Part shown: piece after piece, positions 8,122 to 16,343 of the stretch
Layout of the letters: every line of letters begins with the position of its first letter
How positions within the stretch are numbered: position 1 is the first letter of the stretch
Assembly (NCBI GenBank): GCA_002429085.1
Contig: DIYR01000094.1
Span: forward strand, 1-57,958
Origin: Flavobacteriales bacterium UBA6049
GTDB lineage: Bacteria; Bacteroidota; Bacteroidia; Flavobacteriales_G; Salibacteraceae
DNA length: 57,958 bases
Direction: 5' to 3'
Notes under the pieces: model-generated
Database searches by the model: none
What the model was told of the DNA's origin: nothing
Seen by the model: only the letters and a program-made list of their open reading frames with translations
Program-made: the position numbers and the translations under genes

Positions 8122-9834
8122 CCAATTTATTGAGGTGGTATATTCTGCTTTATTTCCAACTGCATCAACGATTTCAATGCGCAGTTGTTGTTTTTCTCCT
8201 TTTTTGTGAGCTGGGTCTAATTCATACCAAAACTCTCTTGTTTTATTATCGTATTCCATTAATATCCACTGGTTATTCAAATATCCTTTGTAAGATTTGA
8301 TTCCAGATTCTCTATCTGCGATTTTAAAAATAACTAGGCTTCCTGCAGATCCTGTTCCTTGAACAGTTTTAACTAATGTGATCTTAGGTTTTGCCGTATC
8401 GGCTAATACACTATACGGGCCTAAACTTCTCGATTTAAAATGAATGAATCCATTCGAAACAGTTCCTCCTTCAGGAGCCAATACTTTTCCTTTTGTAGTA
8501 AGCGAAACGGCATATAGTTTCGGATGCAAATTGGTAGGTACATCTTCTATACTAATCGAAAAATTAGCGCGAGAATGCAAAGGCGTGTAACGGTTGTGGA
8601 AGTGATGAATATCGGTCAGGTAAGGTGACTTTTTGCTTTCTTTTTGGTAAGTGAAGTAAACATCGTTGTAAAAAGTGTTGGCCTTGAAATGAACAGTAGC
8701 TGAATCTGTTTCGAATGTGTAAGGCTGTTTACATGATATTAACTCACCTTGATGCATGACATTAGGCGTTGGTGAAATTGTATCTAAACTTACAGATGCA
8801 GAAACAGTTGATGTATTTCCATAAGCATCCTTCACCACGTAGTTTAAATCGTGACCAAAAGTTGAGAAGAATAATTTCCCACTTAATTCCATATCGGTAT
8901 ATATGCTCAGCCGATTATTTGCTTGTAAAAAACTTCGCTGAACTCGTCTTCTGTTTTTCTTGGCTTGTTCGTAATCTACATGTGTGTTGATGTATCGAGA
9001 AAGCTCAAAAGGAATCTTTTCCATCTCATGTCGATAATGTGTTTTTCCATCTACAGTGAGCTTTATACTATAAACTCCACACCTATTACTAGCACCGTTT
9101 AACTTATCAATAGCTTCTAGTCCAACTCCAATAACTCCTCTTGCTCTTAAGTTCATGGGAGAAGGAATTGTATAATTTCCATTGCTTCCTCTTAAGGAAA
9201 GATGTAAAGGTTCATTATTACCATTTACTATGCTTGTATCGTTAAGCGGATACAAAGACATAGTCTTCAAAATTGGCTTGATGTTATCTTGTATAGCAAA
9301 GCCGAATAGCAAAGGATTCAATGGAATTTGTGTAGCTGTTTCTCGAATTTCAAAATGAAGATGTGGGCCACCAGAACCACCAGTATTTCCTGATAATGCG
9401 ATTACTTCGCCTTTTTCTACTTTTAGTTCGTTAGCTAAAGGAAATATTTCAATTTCATATTTCTGTTGTTGGTACTGTCTGTTTTTTACATAATCCTCAA
9501 TCGTTTCATTGAACGATTTCAAATGTGCATAAGCCGTTGTATATCCATTAGGGTGAGTAATGTATAGAACTTTGCCATACCCATAAAGGGAGATTTTAAT
9601 ACGAGAAACATATCCTTCAGCAGCAGCATAGATGTTTAACCCTTCCACTTGATTTGTTTTAATATCCAATCCCGCATGAAAATGGTTGCTTCTAATTTCT
9701 CCAAAGTTTCCTGCTAATCGGATCGGAATATCAACTGGAGATCTGAAATAGTTTTTCGGGTAGTTTTTTTGCGCAATTAGTTCGCTAGCAAAGAGTAAAC
9801 AAACACACAAAAGGCAATAATTCCATATTCTCAT
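8119..9834 (-). CDS. M23 family metallopeptidase (secreted LytM type)
   Basis: 571 aa. A signal peptide (about 1-21) is followed by an N-terminal LytM domain (about 30-180) with all zinc and catalytic residues visible: H53-x3-D57 in NHFHAGLD, His104 in AYAHL, and H158-x-H160 in HLHFEI. The remaining 390 residues are beta-rich and probably form repeated sandwich domains (one begins near GTGSAGSLVIFKIADRESGI). It should be a periplasmic or surface peptidoglycan endopeptidase. Having the catalytic domain first and a long C-terminal extension is a common Bacteroidota layout. A TAGATTTG box ends four bases before the ATG. Confidence 0.88.
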   Translation of the reverse strand: MRIWNYCLLCVCLLFASELIAQKNYPKNYFRSPVDIPIRLAGNFGEIRSNHFHAGLDIKTNQVEGLNIYAAAEGYVSRIKISLYGYGKVLYITHPNGYTTAYAHLKSFNETIEDYVKNRQYQQQKYEIEIFPLANELKVEKGEVIALSGNTGGSGGPHLHFEIRETATQIPLNPLLFGFAIQDNIKPILKTMSLYPLNDTSIVNGNNEPLHLSLRGSNGNYTIPSPMNLRARGVIGVGLEAIDKLNGASNRCGVYSIKLTVDGKTHYRHEMEKIPFELSRYINTHVDYEQAKKNRRRVQRSFLQANNRLSIYTDMELSGKLFFSTFGHDLNYVVKDAYGNTSTVSASVSLDTISPTPNVMHQGELISCKQPYTFETDSATVHFKANTFYNDVYFTYQKESKKSPYLTDIHHFHNRYTPLHSRANFSISIEDVPTNLHPKLYAVSLTTKGKVLAPEGGTVSNGFIHFKSRSLGPYSVLADTAKPKITLVKTVQGTGSAGSLVIFKIADRESGIKSYKGYLNNQWILMEYDNKTREFWYELDPAHKKGEKQQLRIEIVDAVGNKAEYTTSINW

Positions 9835-9838
9835 ATTA

Positions 9839-9846
9839 CAAATCTA
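9839..9846 (-). promoter_or_regulatory. -7 box (TAGATTTG) for the M23 gene
   Basis: An exact TAnnTTTG match on the minus strand ending four bases before the start codon, implying a leaderless or nearly leaderless mRNA. No TTG was found at the usual -33 distance. Confidence 0.45.
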
Positions 9847-9910
9847 AAGGCAGAATGTCTCTTACTACAGATACAGTGCCGCTTCTTATCACAAACACAC
9901 CGTTAAAAAT

Positions 9911-9940
9911 TTGTTTACTAGCTTACACTCGTTACATTTG
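9911..9940 (+). promoter_or_regulatory. Promoter of the zapB-like/zapA/6S/rny region
   Basis: TTG at 9911-9913, a 19-nt spacer and TACATTTG at 9933-9940, matching both boxes of the Bacteroidota housekeeping promoter. The ATG of the first gene follows 22 nt later. Confidence 0.65.
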
Positions 9941-9962
9941 CAGGTGACTGACGAGAGTGTTC

Positions 9963-10253
9963 ATGGAGGATTACAAAATTGCTTTAGCTGCGTTGACGAA
10001 AAGAGTAAATCAGCTCATTGCTTTACACGAAACTTCCGTAAAACAAGTTAATCAGTTAGTTCAAGAACGCGATAACCTAACGAAACAATTAGAAGAGTTC
10101 GCTCAATTAAACCAACAACTCACACAAGAGAATAAAGCGCTAAAAATAGCGAACAGTGTACCCGCAGAGCAAGAAGATAAAGTAGAGTTGAAGAAAAGGG
10201 TAAGTGAGTTGGTGAAAGAGGTTGATGAGTGCATAGCCATGCTAAACAAATAG
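9963..10253 (+). CDS. Small coiled-coil protein upstream of zapA (ZapB-like)
   Basis: 96 aa from the ATG (a GTG two codons upstream is also possible). Nearly the whole protein is a heptad-patterned, Q/E/K-rich helix (about 3-65 and 72-95), with no membrane segment or signal. Its size, composition and position directly ahead of zapA suggest a ZapB-like cell-division scaffold, and genes like this commonly precede zapA in Bacteroidota. The call rests on context and coiled-coil character because such sequences have little specific signature. Six bases separate it from zapA. Confidence 0.6.
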   Translation: MEDYKIALAALTKRVNQLIALHETSVKQVNQLVQERDNLTKQLEEFAQLNQQLTQENKALKIANSVPAEQEDKVELKKRVSELVKEVDECIAMLNK

Positions 10254-10259
10254 AAGTAC

Positions 10260-10565
10260 ATGGATGACGAACTTCACATAAAAGTTACGCTGGGCAATCG
10301 AGTTTATCCGCTTAAAATTAAGCGTGAAGAGGAAGAATTAATTCGTAAGGCGGCCAAGTTGGTCAACGAAAATATGCGGGAACTCGAAGAGAGTTATGCC
10401 GTAAGAGATAGACAGGACTTATTAGCCATGACAGCACTTTTCTTTGCAAATAAAGCGTTAGAGCGTAATGATGCAGGAGATATAGCTTTCAACGAAACAA
10501 CAGAAGCTCTTCACAAGCTTAATCAACGGATTGCAGGTTACTTGAACGAAAACGAACGTTCTTAA
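10260..10565 (+). CDS. zapA: Cell division protein ZapA
   Basis: 101 aa, the usual ZapA length. The N terminus has the ZapA beta-hairpin pattern (HIKVTLGNRVYPLKI) followed by helix EEELIRKAAKLVNENMREL, then YAVRDRQDLLAMTALFFANKALE, the conserved dimerisation helix with its R-Q-D-x-L motif. ZapA binds and bundles FtsZ filaments at midcell. It follows the ZapB-like gene and precedes the 6S RNA and rny, a conserved order in this phylum as I recall it. Confidence 0.88.
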   Translation: MDDELHIKVTLGNRVYPLKIKREEEELIRKAAKLVNENMRELEESYAVRDRQDLLAMTALFFANKALERNDAGDIAFNETTEALHKLNQRIAGYLNENERS

Positions 10566-10591
10566 TCATTAGTAGCTCTTATGTGAGCTAA

Positions 10592-10800
10592 AACGAATCC
10601 CGCATGATTCCGCACTGTTTGGTAAAATCAACACTTTAATCGTTAAGAGCAAAGCTTAGGTTATCAAAATCAGGCCTGTTTACATTACTTGGTAATGGAT
10701 TCTCGTTTGAGGACACTGGAAGGTTGCGAAAGCTGGCGGCTCTAATTTCTGTACTTATCAGGATTTTACTCAAACTAAAGCGGAGTTATGTGGGTTTTTA
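10592..10800 (+). ncRNA. ssrS: 6S RNA
   Basis: About 210 nt between zapA and rny, ends approximate. The two ends pair over a long stem: 10596-10613 with 10780-10797 (15 consecutive pairs including G-U), continuing after a small break as 10617-10629 with 10762-10775 (13 pairs, one bulged base). Next comes a large open region, the 5-bp stem 10646-10650 with 10739-10743, and an internal arm with a perfect hairpin (10683-10688 with 10692-10697). A long closing stem, central bubble and apical arm make up the 6S architecture that mimics an open promoter and traps housekeeping RNA polymerase. Position after zapA agrees with known 6S contexts. Stem pairing was read by eye, not folded. Confidence 0.78.
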
Positions 10801-10815
10801 AACGAATTTTATCGA

Positions 10816-12357
10816 ATGGATTTAATGAGTATTCTAACTGGTGGTATAGCTGGTTCAGCGGTAGGAGCAGGGATTGTTTACCTGATTCTTAAAAAAGCTG
10901 TAGAAGGTAAGGCTAGCAATATCATCAAAGAAGCTGAGGCTGAAGGAGAAATGAAGAAGGAAAAAAAGATTCTTCAGGCCAAGGAAAAGTTCTTGCAATT
11001 AAAAGAAGAGCACGAGAAGGTTATTTCGCAACGTAATGAGAAAGTTCAAAATGCTGAACAACGCGTTAAGCAAAAAGAAACTAGCCTGAACAACAAATTA
11101 GCTGATGCCAACAAAAAAGATCGTCAGTTAAACGATATCAGAACGAACTTAGATAAGCAATTATCAATTGTTCAAAAGAAACAAAGTGACTTAGAAAAAA
11201 TCCATAACAAGCGTGTGGAGCAACTCGAAAGCATGGGTGGTTTATCAGCAGATGAAGCCATTGTAGAGTTGAAAAAGGAATTAGAAGAAGACGCTAGATC
11301 AAGCTCAATGCAGTTGATTCAAGAAATCATTGATGAAGCAAAGATCAACGCAAACAAAGAAGCCAAGAAGATTGTCATTCAATCAATTCAACGTGTTGCA
11401 ACAGAGCATGCTATTGAAAACTCTGTTTCTGTATTCAATATTGAAAGTGACGATATTAAGGGTAGAATCATTGGGCGTGAAGGACGTAATATTCGTGCCA
11501 TTGAAGCTGCTACTGGTGTTGAGGTAATTGTAGATGATACACCAGAAGCTATTATCCTTTCTTGTTTCGATCCAGTAAGAAGAGAAATTGCACGTTTATC
11601 ATTACACCAGTTGGTTACTGATGGGCGTATTCACCCTGCACGTATTGAAGAGGTGGTGCGTAAAACCACTAAGCGTATTGAGGAAGAAATCATTGAAACG
11701 GGTAAGCGTACGGCAATCGATTTGGGTATTCACAACTTGCATCCAGAACTGGTGAAAATGGTTGGTAGAATGAAATACCGTTCTTCATATGGTCAAAACT
11801 TACTACAACACTCTCGTGAGGTGGCAAACTTATGTGCTATTATGGCGAGTGAATTGGGCTTAAATGCTAAACTAGCGAAACGTGCAGGTTTACTGCATGA
11901 TATAGGTAAGGTACCAGAAGATGAGCCAGAAATGCCTCACGCTATTTATGGAATGAAGTTAGCCGAGAAGCATGGAGAACACAAAGAGGTGTGTAATGCT
12001 ATTGGAGCTCACCATGATGAAATTGAAATGACAAGTTTAATTTCTCCTATCGTTCAAGTGTGTGATGCTATTTCAGGTGCACGCCCAGGTGCAAGACGAG
12101 AAGTAGTTGAGTCGTACATACAACGATTGAAAGATTTAGAGAACTTGGCATTGAGCTATGACGGTGTAACTAAAGCATATGCTATTCAAGCAGGTAGAGA
12201 GTTGCGCGTAATGGTAGAGAGTGAGAAAGTGAATGATCAAATGGCAGGAGAGCTTTCATTCAAGATCTCAAATCAAATTGAACAAGAAATGACGTATCCT
12301 GGTCAAGTTCGTGTAACAGTAATTCGCGAGTTGAGATCAGTATCTGTAGCAAAATAA
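10816..12357 (+). CDS. rny: Ribonuclease Y
   Basis: 513 aa, the normal RNase Y length. An N-terminal membrane helix (about 7-27) anchors it to the inner membrane, followed by a charged coiled coil (about 35-160). A KH domain at about 210-270 contains GRIIGREGRNIRAIE, and an HD domain at about 335-430 contains the metal-binding LLHDIGK and later GAHHDE. It is an endoribonuclease initiating mRNA decay. It follows the 6S RNA, and the acetyltransferase gene begins six bases after its stop, so read-through into the polysaccharide cluster is likely. Confidence 0.95.
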   Translation: MDLMSILTGGIAGSAVGAGIVYLILKKAVEGKASNIIKEAEAEGEMKKEKKILQAKEKFLQLKEEHEKVISQRNEKVQNAEQRVKQKETSLNNKLADANKKDRQLNDIRTNLDKQLSIVQKKQSDLEKIHNKRVEQLESMGGLSADEAIVELKKELEEDARSSSMQLIQEIIDEAKINANKEAKKIVIQSIQRVATEHAIENSVSVFNIESDDIKGRIIGREGRNIRAIEAATGVEVIVDDTPEAIILSCFDPVRREIARLSLHQLVTDGRIHPARIEEVVRKTTKRIEEEIIETGKRTAIDLGIHNLHPELVKMVGRMKYRSSYGQNLLQHSREVANLCAIMASELGLNAKLAKRAGLLHDIGKVPEDEPEMPHAIYGMKLAEKHGEHKEVCNAIGAHHDEIEMTSLISPIVQVCDAISGARPGARREVVESYIQRLKDLENLALSYDGVTKAYAIQAGRELRVMVESEKVNDQMAGELSFKISNQIEQEMTYPGQVRVTVIRELRSVSVAK

Positions 12358-12363
12358 GTTACG

Positions 12364-12939
12364 ATGGAAAATACATACTTCGCTCACGAAACAGCAGTAG
12401 TGGATGAGGGTTGTGATATAGGTGCCGGGTCTAAGATCTGGCACTTTTCTCATATTATGCCCGGATGTAAACTAGGTGAAAAGTGCAACATTGGTCAAAA
12501 TGTAGTGGTTTCACCTGATGTTGTTTTAGGCAACAATGTAAAGGTTCAAAACAATGTAAGTATCTACACTGGGGTAACATGTGAAGACGATGTATTTCTA
12601 GGTCCATCATGCGTGTTTACCAATGTTACGAATCCGCGTAGTGGGGTAAATCGTAGAGGTCAATACGAAAGAACTACGGTAAAAACAGGTGCAAGTATTG
12701 GAGCCAATGCAACCATTGTTTGTGGTCATGATATCGGTCGTTTTGCATTTATTGGTGCTGGCGCTGTGGTTACCAAGACCATCCCTGATTATGCGTTGGT
12801 TGTTGGGAATCCAGCCAAACAGATAGGGTGGATGAGTGAGTACGGCCACCGCTTAGAGTTTGATGAAAACGGAGTAGCTACTTGTCAAGAATCAGGAGAG
12901 AAATATATATTGGAAAATAACCAAGTTTCAAAGGCTTGA
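12364..12939 (+). CDS. WlbB/WbpD-type UDP-sugar 3-N-acetyltransferase
   Basis: 191 aa left-handed beta-helix protein with hexapeptide repeats through about residues 12-150. Diagnostic segments are SKIWHFSHIMPG, GQNVVVSPDV, VQNNVSIYTGV, VFTNVTNPRS, GASIGANATIVCG, and the C-terminal ALVVGNPAKQIGWMSEYG, which I associate with WlbB/WbpD. This enzyme acetylates the 3-amino group of UDP-GlcNAc3NA during GlcNAc3NAcA/ManNAc3NAcA synthesis. It is the first gene of the polysaccharide cluster, six bases after rny. It implies partner steps: 6-dehydrogenase (not in window), 3-dehydrogenase (2824-3852) and aminotransferase (22907-24130). Confidence 0.85.
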   Translation: MENTYFAHETAVVDEGCDIGAGSKIWHFSHIMPGCKLGEKCNIGQNVVVSPDVVLGNNVKVQNNVSIYTGVTCEDDVFLGPSCVFTNVTNPRSGVNRRGQYERTTVKTGASIGANATIVCGHDIGRFAFIGAGAVVTKTIPDYALVVGNPAKQIGWMSEYGHRLEFDENGVATCQESGEKYILENNQVSKA

Positions 12940-12954
12940 TTTTATACAACTTTA

Positions 12955-14232
12955 ATGGCGGTAAAAAGGCTTTTAAAAAATGAGTTCGTTCGAGATTTCT
13001 CTACACTACTCTCAGGCGCACTTATTGCATCTGCTTTACCGCTTTTATTTTCATTCATAATCTCAAGGTTGTATACCCCAGCTCAGTTTGGGGTACTGGG
13101 CGTTGTCACAGCCATATTAAGTTCACTTACCAATGTAGCAGGTGGTAGATACGATTTAGCCGTTATGCTACCAGAGAAGAATGAAGATTCTACATCTTTA
13201 GTTCACTTGGGGGGGATTATCTCACTCATTGTGGCATCTGCTGTGTTACTTGTGATTGTTATCGGTAATTCATCACTCTTAGAATGGTTAGAAATTCAAA
13301 GTTTAGGATGGTATGCACTAACTATACCTGTTCTATTGTGGTGTATGGCCATTTATAAACCACTTAATTTTTGGATGAACCGTAACCGAATGTACAAGCA
13401 GAATTCGGTTGCTAAAGTCACTCAGGGAATGTCAATTTCCTTGTTTACCCTGCTATTAGGTTACTTCCAAATGGAGCAAGGACTCGTTCTTGGTTACTTT
13501 TTTGGATGGTTAGTGTACATTATAGTGATAATAGCTATGATATACAGTGTGGGTGATTTTTCGTTTAAACTTTCATTTCCAGATATCAAGAGAGTTGCAA
13601 GAGAATACAAAGATTTTCCTCGTTTTAATGTTGTTTCATCCTTTTTGAATGACTCAGCTGGTTACATGGCTGTATTTATTATCACACTGTTGTTTACGGT
13701 TGAAGAAACGGGGTACTATAACTTTTCTAGACAGTATCTGTTTGTGCCTCTTTCACTGTTGTCAGTAACACTAAGTAATGTTTACTTTCAGCGTATTGCC
13801 AGTAAGATAAACAAGAGAGAGTCTCTAAAGAAAGAATTCAAAATTGTATCAGGATTATTATTATTGGTATCTGCTCTTTCAATCCTAGTGATCTTCTTTT
13901 TTGGAGAGTGGATATTTGACGTGGTTTTTGGTGGTGACTGGAGTTATTCCGGAAAAATATCAGCAGTGCTTATATTCGGATTTGCAATAAAATTCATGGT
14001 TTCCCCCTTTGGCCAGTTGATTGTGGCTCTTAAGCAGTTGAAGTTAGCTCTCATATTTCCAACCGTGTACTTCTCTCTAATGCTTTCCCTTTATTTTTTT
14101 CCGAAACAGTCATTTGAAGAATTTCTGAAAGACTTAGTGCTATTTGAAGTCATTTCTTATCTCGTATACCTTAGTGTGGCAATTTTCTGTTTAGCAGGGT
14201 ATGAAAAGAAAATTAGTGCATCAATAAACTGA
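12955..14232 (+). CDS. Polysaccharide flippase (Wzx-like)
   Basis: 425 aa with about 12 hydrophobic helices and no signal peptide. The opening FVRDFSTLLSGALIASALPLL and ISRLYTPAQFGVLGVV are characteristic of the polysaccharide export branch of the MOP superfamily, as is the N-F-x-R-Q-Y segment (NFSRQYLFVPLSLL, about 258-271). It should flip undecaprenyl-linked repeat units across the inner membrane. Start ATG lies 15 bases after the acetyltransferase stop; its stop overlaps the next start by one base (TGATG), indicating translational coupling to the polymerase-like gene. Confidence 0.85.
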   Translation: MAVKRLLKNEFVRDFSTLLSGALIASALPLLFSFIISRLYTPAQFGVLGVVTAILSSLTNVAGGRYDLAVMLPEKNEDSTSLVHLGGIISLIVASAVLLVIVIGNSSLLEWLEIQSLGWYALTIPVLLWCMAIYKPLNFWMNRNRMYKQNSVAKVTQGMSISLFTLLLGYFQMEQGLVLGYFFGWLVYIIVIIAMIYSVGDFSFKLSFPDIKRVAREYKDFPRFNVVSSFLNDSAGYMAVFIITLLFTVEETGYYNFSRQYLFVPLSLLSVTLSNVYFQRIASKINKRESLKKEFKIVSGLLLLVSALSILVIFFFGEWIFDVVFGGDWSYSGKISAVLIFGFAIKFMVSPFGQLIVALKQLKLALIFPTVYFSLMLSLYFFPKQSFEEFLKDLVLFEVISYLVYLSVAIFCLAGYEKKISASIN

Positions 14233-15521
14233 TGGGAAAGGCAAAAGAGTATATCGTTAAGTTGAATGATTTTACTGGAATTATAGAATTCCTTCTTGGC
14301 GGAATTATCTTTTTGCTCTTCAACTATGTATATGTCAGTTTTATAGTAGAACATTATGATTACATGGGGTTCTCAACAAACGGATTGAACTTTGTTGACG
14401 TGTTTGTTGCGATAGCCGTTTTTATAGTTTCAAACGTTCATTATGTAACCAAGCAATCACGGTTTATTAGAGCTATTTGCACTTTGGTTCAACTGTTTTT
14501 TTTGTTCCCCAACCTGGTGATTTGGATGCATATGGATTTACCTTTTATGGTCATCATGTGTATTCTTATATTCATTGTATTGATGTCTTGGAATGGATTA
14601 AATCTTCCAAAGATTCAAACAACAATACTTTCAGTAAATGAGCAAGGGTTAGTTTTAGTGCTCTTGGGAGTATTGTTTTTTGTGCCATTTGCCATAGGTT
14701 ACAACTTCCACTTCAGTTCTAATTTATTTAAGCTGGGCGAAATCATCTATGAGATTAGAGAAGAGAATCAACAGTCTAAGAATTCATTACTAGCTTATTT
14801 ATTGTCTCCCTATGTTAAGGTGTTAATTCCATTAATGATAGCGTATAGTGTGATTTATAAGAGTTATATACTTACAGGTTTGGGGTTTGTGTTAATGCTA
14901 TTAATGTTTACGTTGACAGCACACAAGAGTATTTTCTTTTCGGCAATTGTGGTTTTAGGATTTGCTTCTCTGCGTAAAATTAATGTTCAGTTACCACTCA
15001 TGATGGTTGGGCTTTCTTGTATTATCATATTAGGAATTTTAGCTTCATGGAATGGAGAGTTGCTAATAAACTCTATCGTAGTGCGAAGAGTATTCTTTGT
15101 GCCAGCATATTTAAACTTTGCATACATGGAGCTTTTTACAGATGAGCTATTCTATTACGGGTACAGTTTTATGAAATGGTTTGTAGAGTATCCTTACAAT
15201 CTAGAGCCCGCTAAACTAATTGGAGAAGCCTATTTCGGCTCAGCATCAGTAAATGCGAATAACGGATTTATATGCGATGCCTTGGTAAACCTTGGTTTTG
15301 TAGGAACCATACCTATACTAGTATTGGTGACATTGGTGTTTAAACTCATTGATTCACTCCAAATCAATGAAGCCTATTTTGGGCTCTTCTTTCTGTTTGT
15401 ATTTACCCTATTAAGCTCAGGATTGTTTACTACTTTGCTTTCGCATGGAGGCTTTTTCTTGATAATAGTTTCGGTATTCTTGATTAGCAATACAAGTACT
15501 AAGCATTCCAAACAGCTTTAA
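14232..15521 (+). CDS. Polysaccharide polymerase-like membrane protein (Wzy candidate)
   Basis: 429 aa, about 11-12 membrane helices, low sequence signature. Near the C terminus, NANNGFICDALVNLGFVGTIPIL fits the O-antigen polymerase pattern in which a periplasmic loop precedes helices reading G-F-x-G. Its coupling to the flippase gene supports a Wzy role, joining flipped repeat units in the periplasm. The last 23 bases overlap the 3' end of the convergent chain-length gene. A different multi-pass membrane function cannot be excluded from sequence alone. Confidence 0.65.
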   Translation: MGKAKEYIVKLNDFTGIIEFLLGGIIFLLFNYVYVSFIVEHYDYMGFSTNGLNFVDVFVAIAVFIVSNVHYVTKQSRFIRAICTLVQLFFLFPNLVIWMHMDLPFMVIMCILIFIVLMSWNGLNLPKIQTTILSVNEQGLVLVLLGVLFFVPFAIGYNFHFSSNLFKLGEIIYEIREENQQSKNSLLAYLLSPYVKVLIPLMIAYSVIYKSYILTGLGFVLMLLMFTLTAHKSIFFSAIVVLGFASLRKINVQLPLMMVGLSCIIILGILASWNGELLINSIVVRRVFFVPAYLNFAYMELFTDELFYYGYSFMKWFVEYPYNLEPAKLIGEAYFGSASVNANNGFICDALVNLGFVGTIPILVLVTLVFKLIDSLQINEAYFGLFFLFVFTLLSSGLFTTLLSHGGFFLIIVSVFLISNTSTKHSKQL

Positions 15522-16236
15522 TAACAATACCTGTTACCAAAACAAGTATTCCTCCAATCAGTATGAAAAGAATTGGACTCTCGTCTTGTGAGGTAGGTGT
15601 GTAAAAAGGCTTAACTGTAGAGAAAACCGATAATTCGTTAAGAGTGAGATCTATATAAGCCAATTCATCAAGAATGAAATCAGATCTGAGTTTAAACTCT
15701 TGAATAGTCATCGAAGAAATATCAGAAGACAATTGGTCACTGTCTTCAGACTTAGATTTTAACCTATCAGAATAGTTAGAAAGAACTTGAGTTGTATTGA
15801 GTTTTTGCTTCTCAATTGTAGGAATGCTGTTGAAATATGCCTCAATTTGATTTGCAGCCTTGCTATAGGTTTCAGTTGAATTTGAAGTTAACTTCAGAGT
15901 GATATAGTTTTTCTGAAATTCGTTACCTCTAGAGGTATAAGGAGAGCTAACTTCTGGTTTTACATATTCTATTTTCGTCCAATTGTTATATACATCATCA
16001 ACTACACCATGACGAATCGATTCATTGAGCTGATTTACCAAATCTTTTATTTCACTAGGAGAGAGTAAAGAACTCTCAAACACAGCTTCACTAGTATAGG
16101 AAGGCGTTTTAACAGAATAGTATCCTATTCCTAATCCCCCACCAATAACCAACAGTATAGCTAGAAAAAGAAAGTGTGATTTAATAGATTTAGCAATAAC
16201 TATAAACAAGGTGGTTAGATTGATTTCTTCTTTCAT
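15499..16236 (-). CDS. Chain-length determinant (Wzz-like) protein
   Basis: 245 aa with the Wzz layout: short cytosolic N terminus (KEEINLTTLFIVIAKSIKSH), TM1 at about 22-42, a periplasmic helical region of about 180 residues opening with TPSYTSEAVFESS, and TM2 at about 222-243. There is no tyrosine kinase domain. It should control polymer length with the Wzy protein. Unusually for the cluster it lies on the minus strand, converging on and overlapping the polymerase gene by 23 bases, and diverging from the C5-epimerase-like gene. Confidence 0.7.
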   Translation of the reverse strand: MKEEINLTTLFIVIAKSIKSHFLFLAILLVIGGGLGIGYYSVKTPSYTSEAVFESSLLSPSEIKDLVNQLNESIRHGVVDDVYNNWTKIEYVKPEVSSPYTSRGNEFQKNYITLKLTSNSTETYSKAANQIEAYFNSIPTIEKQKLNTTQVLSNYSDRLKSKSEDSDQLSSDISSMTIQEFKLRSDFILDELAYIDLTLNELSVFSTVKPFYTPTSQDESPILFILIGGILVLVTGIVIKAVWNA

Positions 16237-16343
16237 GATTACCCTCTAAAGTCCAGCAAATCTAATCATAGTGTTGGACTTCGTGTGAAAGACGTTGTTT
16301 GTAAAGCTAAATGAATATCTATTTCTTTGCCGCAAAATAAAAG

